A stretch of 56,978 bases of DNA from an uncultured Eubacteriales bacterium (GTDB lineage: Bacteria > Bacillota > Clostridia > Oscillospirales > Acutalibacteraceae). Under the pieces are notes generated by a model that did not search any database, was not told the origin of the DNA, and saw only the letters and a program-made list of their open reading frames with translations. This document shows, in pieces, positions 50,061-56,978 of this stretch; within the stretch, counting starts at the first letter, position 1, and each line of letters opens with the position of its first letter. The stretch is taken from NCBI GenBank assembly GCA_934456435.1, contig CAKSHH010000016.1, positions 1 to 56,978 of the forward strand, given 5' to 3'. A program made the translations under genes and the position numbers.

Positions 50061-53000
50061 ATGAGAAATATCACTAAAAAGATGAGCAAACGCTTGCTGA
50101 GCGTGCTTATGTCAATTGCTGTGATGATTTCGGTTATCGTTCCTGCGCTTACGGTGTTTGATTTCACCGCCGCGGCTGCAGGGGACAAGCTGACGGTCAA
50201 TGCCGACGGCAGCTTCCGTGTGCTTCAGGTGCCGGATATTCAGTCGAAGTTCCCTTTGCCTGAGGACACGGTCACGATGATTGAAACAGCGATTGCAAAG
50301 TACAAGCCGAATCTTATCGTTATGACGGGCGATAATATTGTCGGCTGTGTCAATGACCTTGAGTTCAGAAACACAGCGGATCAGATTATGTCCTTGTTTG
50401 TGGATGAGAGTGGCAGCAAGATACCGTTTGCCGTTACATTCGGTAATCATGACACTGAAAGCAATGATGTCAGCGATGTGGCCGGTTGGAGTACTACGTT
50501 CGACCACCATACCATTAAAAGAATGTATACTTATTTCATTGAACATGGTGCTATTGATTTTGATTATAAATTCTCTCCGTCTGACGATGTTGCAACGGGA
50601 TATATTGATGTTTACAATCAGGCGGGCAGCAAGGTCGTCCGCAGAATCATTATAATCAATTCCGCAACTTATGATGACAAAGGCGGTTACGGAAAGGCCG
50701 GATACAATCAGTCGAAAATTAATAATACCTATACCGATGAGACCTGCTATAACAGCATTGTCAGCAAGGTCAACGAATGGACGAGCGACAGCTCAATTAC
50801 CTGCCTTGCTTTCCAGCACATTCCGTTGCGTGAGTTCTACACATCGGGCATTTTGATGAAATCAAGCTCAGGCTTATCCGCTCAAAAGACGAGCGACAGC
50901 AGCATCAGCGGAAGCTACGCTCCGAACACCTCCAATCCAACTGTTTCGGGCTATTATAAGGAGCCGTGCTCCTGCTCATATTCTGATACATCTGCTCTTT
51001 ACAAAGCGCTTGCCAAGGACAATATGCTCGGCATATTCTATGGCCACGACCACGGCGATACGCTTGTGGGCAAGGGTACGGTTTACGGAAAATCACTTGT
51101 TCAGGGCTACGGCGGAGGACTCAACACCGAGTGGAACGGTGCAGGTATGGCGGCTCTTCGCTATATGACTATAACGTCCGGCGGTGATCTCAACACAGAT
51201 TATTACACAAGCAAATCCTCCGATAGTAATTTTATCAACAAGGATGAATACGAAACCTTTGGCAGAAAGTTCACTTCAACCGCCGGAAAATATATTTCGG
51301 ATATCACGGCGAAGGGTCACGAAAAATGGGGCTCCGCAATTGATCAAGTGACAGCTGCAGGGTTTACAGCTATAACAGCCAATGTAAACGTTGCTGCCAA
51401 CAGCGGCGGTGAGGTTGAGCGTGCCGATCTTAACAAGGGCTGCGGTAAGGGATCGCCCTATATTGTCATGGGCTACAAAACCACAACCGATGTTAATAAT
51501 GCAATAAGAGACATAAAAGTGGTTATACAGAATCACAATACGCTTTCCGATACTATTCTCGTTAACGGAATGACATACAAACTTGCTAATACGGCGGGTG
51601 TTTATGACTTAAACCAAGATGGCGGCGGAAGTTATATTTATCTTTACTATACTACCGACAGGCGCGCAGGCGCACCGATAACAGATCTTGGTGTTGTAAT
51701 CGACCGTTACGGTGATGTTGCCGAAGCAGCTTCGTCGGTAGGCAAAAGCTTCCCGAAACCTTATCAGGTTGTCCGCAATTCGCAGGAACCGAATATGTCG
51801 GGAACAAGTGATCAAACCGTTGCGAATATGAATGACGGAACCAATGCAACCAAAGTGTATGTTGTTATGCGTTCCACCGAAACCGACCTTACCAAGGAGT
51901 ATCTTGCTCTTTGCGAGGCAATGAGAACCTACGGTACGGAGACAAATTCGGTTCTGTATACAACAGACAGTTGGAATAATTATGCTTCGGCAAAAGAATT
52001 TGTTTACAAATATATAGATCATTTTAATAATGGTGCAACAGCTCCGGGAGTCGTCAGTTCTTCGACACTTAAAACTGCTGCAAATGATTTAAAGACAGCA
52101 TACAATAACCTTGAAAAAGTATCAATAAATGTTAACGATCAGGCAAATGCTACGCCGAATACAAGCAGTCAGATCAGAATCGCATTTCCGGAAACAATTT
52201 ATCTTCAGATTGCTTCCGGAAAAGAAACTCAGGCGCAGTACTTCCTGAATAATACAATTAACAGCAGCGGTAAGCTTGTACCTGACGGAACAACGTCAAC
52301 AAGCGGTAAATTCTATATTGAAGCACCGGGTGCTGAATCGGTAAAAATTCAGCCGTTCAGAGTTAAAAACTTGACGACAGCAAGTGACGGTACTATTACC
52401 GGGGCAACATATTACGATAATGATTATAGATATCTTTCGGTTGACGGAAGTGTTACAACCGGTACAAATGTAACATGGTATGATGATTATAAATGGATGC
52501 ACAATGGCGTTTCGGCAAAACCGGTAAACAATGTTATTGCCGGAACAATTAACAAACACGGCACATACCATCTCTTGGGCGGAAACACAACGTCAGATCA
52601 GAATACATACGGCCTTAATCCGGGTGAGACAGCGCTCATTGAGTGGCGTATTGATGTTACCAAAACTGTCGGAACATTTGACGGCGGACAGACATATAAA
52701 TCTGTCACTCAAAATTATTACGCTTATACTACTGTCTATGCTCCGATGAACCATTCAATCGGTGCAATAACGGAGACGAGCGATTATAACGGTAGTAACA
52801 GTAAGGGTAGAAATGGACAGACATCTTTTTCAAGCTGGATTTCCGGTGTTCAGGGACTTGCTTCAACACAGGTTTCGTTTGGTGCAAACGCACATTTCGG
52901 AACACCGGTAGCTACAGGAAAGGGTACCTATGTTCAGGATCCCATTTTAGATCTCGGAACTGTTAAATATAAGGGAATCCTTGACAGTCCCGGAGCAATA

Positions 53001-56000
53001 AAGCTTCCGCTCGGTTCATTTATTAACATCTCTTCTTTGGCGGGAAGTCAGTATGTCAATGCCACGACATTTAAATACTACGGAAAAAAGAATATATCTC
53101 AGGGTGCAAGTGCGGTCCGCAGTACAACCGGTTCATTGAATATTGATACTTCACGTTATACGAATTTAAGTCAGATACCTAACCTTTATACAGGTATTGA
53201 CATGATTGGATCATATTATCATAATAGTCATTTTGATGATACGGACAGCCATCTTTACGGATTCTATTCTGTTTCCGGAACAACAAATGCAAGCTCTCCG
53301 ACATGGGGCGGAAAAGGTACCACAGCAATGTCAACTTCAACGCTGAACGGTATTACCGGCTCAACATGGACACAATATGTTGATTTTCAAAGTAAGAGCA
53401 TGAATATGGCTCCGAATATTACTTATGGCAAAGCCAACACATCTGTCGGTTCATGTCGTCAGTTGTTAAAGTACGGTGATGCAAATAATGCCGGTGTAAG
53501 AGTATATAACAATGTTAATTACTCTTGGTCAAAGGGAAGCACGGCTTTTAACGGACAGAATTTGTATACTGCAATGCAGGCGCGAAACTATGATATGTAC
53601 TCGTCTGCAACCTGTATTGTAAAGCTTGGTGCAGCAACCAAAGAGTCTATGCGTCAGTATATCGGTGATTGCACTAACGCAGGCTTGCAGGAGAAGTGGG
53701 ACAGAAGCAGAAGCAATTATCAGACCTTTAAATATGCGCTTATGAAAGCATATAAAGACCTCGGAGATCCTACATCTCTTACAACTTCAACGTCATCATT
53801 AAGCTCTGCATTTACATCATGCAAAAATACACAGCTCACTAAAGATACGGTTCACTCCTATGACCGTGCTCTTATCAGACAAATCAATGCGGCAACAGGA
53901 ACAAGCAACACTTGGTCAACAACAAACGATATTTCAAATCTTGCCGGTGTTGTTACAGAAACGGAAGTCAAAATCGAAAATTGGTTCAGACACAACAGCA
54001 CTTCAATCGAGGGCTATGCCCTTATCGGAAATAAGCCGACGACTGCACTTGCAAATATTGTTTCTACTAATACCGCTTCAGGTCTCGGTCTTGTTACTGA
54101 TAAGAATATTTACGAGTATGAATATGCAGTTGATGCACTTGATTATTTGGATATCTATTATTACTACAACCTACCCGACTACACGCTGACGATTGATCTC
54201 AACGGCGGAACGGGCATTAACTACACTTCGGTAATCGGCAATCCCGGTTCAACGCTTACCTTGCCGACCGTTTCAAGGAACGGCTACACATTCTCCGGCT
54301 GGACGCTTACGGGCGCAGGCTCACCGACAAACGGCAAGCAAAATATGACCTATACTTTCGGCAGAGGCAATGCAAAGCTCACCGCAAATTGGGTCGCAAA
54401 TCCGCAGAATCTTATCATTGATTCAAACGGCGGACGTTACACGGGCAATCTGCTGTATACTTCCGTGAACACCTCTCTTTCGGGTGGAAGTTCGAGCTCG
54501 ATAACGTGGAACATAAAGTCCGGCAACGACTCGTTTGAGGTTTCCGGCAGTTATGCCGGCGGAGCATCGGAACGAACTGCTCAGATTCCGATGTGGTGCT
54601 ATCTGAAGTATAATCAGACTTACAGGATAACCTTTACCTCATCAACACCGTATTCGGAACTCTATCTGTTCAAAGATGGCAGCGCAACTGTAAGAAATGC
54701 ATTTACCGTTACATCTTCTACATTGAATCAAAACGGTATGTATGTCTACACCGCTGACTTTACCGTTGGTGTTACACAAAATACCGACTGCACATGGGTT
54801 GGTAACCAAAACACAACAGGAAACTATCAGATCAGGCTCGATCAAAATTCAAGCGACGGCGGTGATTATACCGTTTCCGGTCTGAGAATCGAAGAGCTGA
54901 CAGAGAGCGTCGGTTCGGACGTTTACATTATTCAGACGACAGATTCAACAAGATACGTTCCGACACCGAAACGTGACGGATATCAGTTCAAGGGCTGGAC
55001 AATAACCCCGACTGATAACAATTCACGTATTTCCGGCACCACCTATACATACGGCTGGAGCGATACAACTCTTGTTGCGAACTGGCAGGAAACAACGGTT
55101 TCCTACGATGTAAACCATGACAACATCAATGTCAACCTGTATGCACCGCATTTCAAGACCAAGGAGATCAACGGAATCACTTATTCCTATGACCCCGAAA
55201 CCGATGTTATCACGTTGAACGGTACCGCTTCGCAGAATGCGGTATTCGGAATTACTCCGTTTGTACCGGAAGCCGGTTCATCATATCGTGTTTCAATTGA
55301 AAAGGTAAGCGGTACAACAACCAGATCGGGCTCGGCGTGCCTTGTCTTTGAAGCTAAGGATGCAAACGGATATCAGCACAGGCTGAATCAGGGCACGGAC
55401 ACCAAACTCGGTAATTTCTTTGTTAATGAATTTAATTCAGGCGCATCCGCAAACTGGAGCTTTACCTCCGCACAGGTGAACTCAGGCAATTATAAAACTC
55501 TCGGATTTTGGGTATGGACCAACACCGGAGCGTCAATTACCTTTACCGATTACAAGATAAAGGTTAAAGTGGAAAAATCGGGTTCATCAACCGAATTTTC
55601 ACCGAATACACACTATGTTCTTGATTCCGGCGCAGGCTTGTTCCCGGAAGTTTCCAGAACAAATTATACGTTGCTTGGTTGGTCGAGAGATCCGAGTTCG
55701 GATACACCGACTTACACCGTCGGTCAGAACGCTGTATTCAAAGAGGCAAATACAAAACTTTATGCTATTTGGCTTGAAACAGCTACCTCGAACGAACGTG
55801 TCGAAAACGTAAGTGTCGTTAAGGGCATTACTATTACAAACACCGGCAGTTCAAAGTACACAACCATTACGGAAAGCAAGAAGAAATATGAGTATGTAGG
55901 AGATGCCGGTTATACGAAAGTCTGCGAAGCATACGAAACTGCGCTCAGCAATTTTGCAAAGCAGAAGAACACAACGACGGCAGAAGAGCTGTATAACGCG

Positions 56001-56978
56001 AGAAAAGCGCTTGACAGCTACAATTCAGGCACCTTTGCCTATAACTCTCCGATAAAGAATTATGTTGATAACTTTGCGATTCGTTATGCTTCGGGAGTTG
56101 TAGGTGCAGTACCTGCAAGCGAGAATTATTCTATCAAGAATATGAATCTTAACTATTACAGCACAACAACTCTTGACGATACTTTGGCGGCATACAACAA
56201 GGCTGACGGAGTAACAACATACGCGAACCAGAAGACTGTCAACGATAACGTTGCTCTTATGGCGTATAACCTTGCTTTCTCAATGGAGAACGTCAAGACA
56301 AGCAAGCCTGCATTTAAGGTTTATGACACGGAAACAGGTGCGGTAAATTATGTATATCCCAATAAGAACGGTTATACATATTATTGCTACACAAACAATC
56401 CGACCCCGAATCTGCGGATAACCGTTGATGACGTTAAGGACGGAACAAGCGGACGTATTTGTTATCCGACTAAGGCGGAGACAAGTGATATCACCGTAAG
56501 CAACGCTCAGGGTATAGCTGTTTCAAATGCGAAGTTCAGCGTTGATAAAATGGTTTCCGCGACGAACACCGACAGCAATTACAGCAAGTATTTGACGTCG
56601 AAATCCAAACTCGGATCAGCCTTGGGAGATAACTATTACAGTCAGAAGCAAGAGATTTCTCTTTCACCTGTATTTACTAAAAACCAGGACGCTTCGGTTG
56701 TTTATACAATCAAGGCGCATGATGATTCGCTGACAAGAAACTATGCTTCAACGGCATCGCTTTCGGGAATACAGACTCATAAAGCCAATGCAACCGCGGC
56801 TAACACGATAACGATAGTGATCGACTACCACGGAACGACGTCGGAAACAGGATCGAGCAACAGCTTCTGCGCGACGGGAGCCCAGGTAGATTTCGATAAG
56901 CATCTGAATCAGTACCACCTGTTCAGATCATCGGGCGGAGCCCAGAACTGGGAGCTTCCGAAGATCGGCGAAGCGGCA
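50061..56978 (+). CDS. Giant secreted metallophosphatase with InlB-type repeats (partial, runs off the window)
   Basis: One uninterrupted frame of 2306 codons, still open at the window end. N-terminal signal peptide (MRNITKKMSKRLLSVLMS, hydrophobic run, cleavage near FTAAAAG at about 35-40). The calcineurin-like domain at about 48-345 has all metal motifs: PDIQ with Asp59 and Gln61, GDN (Asp91-Asn92), FGNHD (129-131), His253 in FQHIPL and GHDH (329-331). A long region to about 1370 is unidentified and rich in Thr, Ser, Asn and Tyr. InlB/Listeria-Bacteroides-like units lie near 1373-1445 (YTFSGW, LTANW), 1621-1676 (YQFKGW, LVANW) and 1849-1906 (YTLLGW, LYAIW). A short helical FIVAR-like stretch lies near 1949-1990. 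Probably a surface or secreted phosphoesterase carrying adhesive modules; anchoring cannot be judged because the C-terminus is missing. Confidence 0.88.
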   Translation, partial: MRNITKKMSKRLLSVLMSIAVMISVIVPALTVFDFTAAAAGDKLTVNADGSFRVLQVPDIQSKFPLPEDTVTMIETAIAKYKPNLIVMTGDNIVGCVNDLEFRNTADQIMSLFVDESGSKIPFAVTFGNHDTESNDVSDVAGWSTTFDHHTIKRMYTYFIEHGAIDFDYKFSPSDDVATGYIDVYNQAGSKVVRRIIIINSATYDDKGGYGKAGYNQSKINNTYTDETCYNSIVSKVNEWTSDSSITCLAFQHIPLREFYTSGILMKSSSGLSAQKTSDSSISGSYAPNTSNPTVSGYYKEPCSCSYSDTSALYKALAKDNMLGIFYGHDHGDTLVGKGTVYGKSLVQGYGGGLNTEWNGAGMAALRYMTITSGGDLNTDYYTSKSSDSNFINKDEYETFGRKFTSTAGKYISDITAKGHEKWGSAIDQVTAAGFTAITANVNVAANSGGEVERADLNKGCGKGSPYIVMGYKTTTDVNNAIRDIKVVIQNHNTLSDTILVNGMTYKLANTAGVYDLNQDGGGSYIYLYYTTDRRAGAPITDLGVVIDRYGDVAEAASSVGKSFPKPYQVVRNSQEPNMSGTSDQTVANMNDGTNATKVYVVMRSTETDLTKEYLALCEAMRTYGTETNSVLYTTDSWNNYASAKEFVYKYIDHFNNGATAPGVVSSSTLKTAANDLKTAYNNLEKVSINVNDQANATPNTSSQIRIAFPETIYLQIASGKETQAQYFLNNTINSSGKLVPDGTTSTSGKFYIEAPGAESVKIQPFRVKNLTTASDGTITGATYYDNDYRYLSVDGSVTTGTNVTWYDDYKWMHNGVSAKPVNNVIAGTINKHGTYHLLGGNTTSDQNTYGLNPGETALIEWRIDVTKTVGTFDGGQTYKSVTQNYYAYTTVYAPMNHSIGAITETSDYNGSNSKGRNGQTSFSSWISGVQGLASTQVSFGANAHFGTPVATGKGTYVQDPILDLGTVKYKGILDSPGAIKLPLGSFINISSLAGSQYVNATTFKYYGKKNISQGASAVRSTTGSLNIDTSRYTNLSQIPNLYTGIDMIGSYYHNSHFDDTDSHLYGFYSVSGTTNASSPTWGGKGTTAMSTSTLNGITGSTWTQYVDFQSKSMNMAPNITYGKANTSVGSCRQLLKYGDANNAGVRVYNNVNYSWSKGSTAFNGQNLYTAMQARNYDMYSSATCIVKLGAATKESMRQYIGDCTNAGLQEKWDRSRSNYQTFKYALMKAYKDLGDPTSLTTSTSSLSSAFTSCKNTQLTKDTVHSYDRALIRQINAATGTSNTWSTTNDISNLAGVVTETEVKIENWFRHNSTSIEGYALIGNKPTTALANIVSTNTASGLGLVTDKNIYEYEYAVDALDYLDIYYYYNLPDYTLTIDLNGGTGINYTSVIGNPGSTLTLPTVSRNGYTFSGWTLTGAGSPTNGKQNMTYTFGRGNAKLTANWVANPQNLIIDSNGGRYTGNLLYTSVNTSLSGGSSSSITWNIKSGNDSFEVSGSYAGGASERTAQIPMWCYLKYNQTYRITFTSSTPYSELYLFKDGSATVRNAFTVTSSTLNQNGMYVYTADFTVGVTQNTDCTWVGNQNTTGNYQIRLDQNSSDGGDYTVSGLRIEELTESVGSDVYIIQTTDSTRYVPTPKRDGYQFKGWTITPTDNNSRISGTTYTYGWSDTTLVANWQETTVSYDVNHDNINVNLYAPHFKTKEINGITYSYDPETDVITLNGTASQNAVFGITPFVPEAGSSYRVSIEKVSGTTTRSGSACLVFEAKDANGYQHRLNQGTDTKLGNFFVNEFNSGASANWSFTSAQVNSGNYKTLGFWVWTNTGASITFTDYKIKVKVEKSGSSTEFSPNTHYVLDSGAGLFPEVSRTNYTLLGWSRDPSSDTPTYTVGQNAVFKEANTKLYAIWLETATSNERVENVSVVKGITITNTGSSKYTTITESKKKYEYVGDAGYTKVCEAYETALSNFAKQKNTTTAEELYNARKALDSYNSGTFAYNSPIKNYVDNFAIRYASGVVGAVPASENYSIKNMNLNYYSTTTLDDTLAAYNKADGVTTYANQKTVNDNVALMAYNLAFSMENVKTSKPAFKVYDTETGAVNYVYPNKNGYTYYCYTNNPTPNLRITVDDVKDGTSGRICYPTKAETSDITVSNAQGIAVSNAKFSVDKMVSATNTDSNYSKYLTSKSKLGSALGDNYYSQKQEISLSPVFTKNQDASVVYTIKAHDDSLTRNYASTASLSGIQTHKANATAANTITIVIDYHGTTSETGSSNSFCATGAQVDFDKHLNQYHLFRSSGGAQNWELPKIGEAA

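Noticed and set aside
1..56978. Prophage, insertion sequence, integron or genomic-island boundaries
   Set aside because: No transposase, integrase, tRNA gene or flanking attachment repeat was recognised; gene content is mostly core and envelope functions.

Overview
The window looks like a chromosome segment of a low-to-moderate GC, spore-forming, Gram-positive gut anaerobe of the class Clostridia (Oscillospiraceae/Ruminococcaceae-like). Grounds: sigma-A type promoters (TTGACA/17/TATAAT) and strong GGAGG ribosome sites; wall-polymer genes (LCP ligase, TagB/TagF-like transferase, Wzm/Wzt exporter); a yaaL-bofA pair of sporulation type; a Bce-type peptide-sensing module; and large secreted proteins with InlB-type repeats. 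The genus is inference only. No rRNA, tRNA, CRISPR array, transposase, integrase or phage gene was seen.

Layout. (1) 1-6042: end of an unidentified gene with its terminator, then a complete pyrimidine operon pyrC-K-D-F-E-B-I, preceded by a sigma-A promoter and a leader whose terminator can be disrupted by an upstream complementary segment. (2) 6053-7147: LCP wall-polymer ligase, minus strand. (3) 7257-13477: tightly packed plus-strand operon of two M42 peptidases, a GNAT enzyme, a YnbB/aluminium-resistance type PLP protein, DUF2461 and a phosphohexomutase. (4) 13802-16381: secreted InlB/Cys-repeat protein with an internal 240-bp tandem duplication. (5) 16529-18612, minus: solute-binding lipoprotein and VanZ-like protein. 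(6) 18769-26045: rmuC, cytoplasmic GH3 glycosidase and a 1161-residue secreted protein with two metallophosphatase domains. (7) 26093-28959, minus: membrane-anchored metallophosphatase, thyA, folA, polysaccharide deacetylase. (8) 29095-29594, minus: yaaL-bofA. (9) 29678-34047: flavoprotein, DUF187/GHL10 lipoprotein, a convergent four-helix membrane protein and a MATE/Wzx-like flippase. (10) 34058-35407, minus: ADP-ribosylglycohydrolase. (11) 35539-38321: secreted double-PepSY protein with an OmpR-type regulator and sensor kinase. (12) 38378-43625, minus: Bce-type regulator, kinase, ABC ATPase and permease, plus two small uncharacterised membrane proteins as operon tail. (13) 43875-45281: MFS transporter. 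(14) 45501-49782: two glycosyltransferases, ABC glycan exporter and glycerophosphotransferase-like enzyme. (15) 50061 to the end: a secreted protein of more than 2300 residues, open at the window edge, starting with a metallophosphatase domain and carrying InlB-like repeats.

Common theme. Much of the window deals with the cell envelope: building and exporting wall glycans (regions 2, 9, 14), sensing envelope stress (11, 12), and hydrolysing phosphoesters or glycans outside the cell (6, 7, 15). The rest is housekeeping (pyrimidines, thymidylate and folate). The features most worth a second look are the pyr leader, the Bce-type operon with its operator-like palindrome and two unknown tail genes, and the two very large secreted metallophosphatases. 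No clear defence system was recognised.
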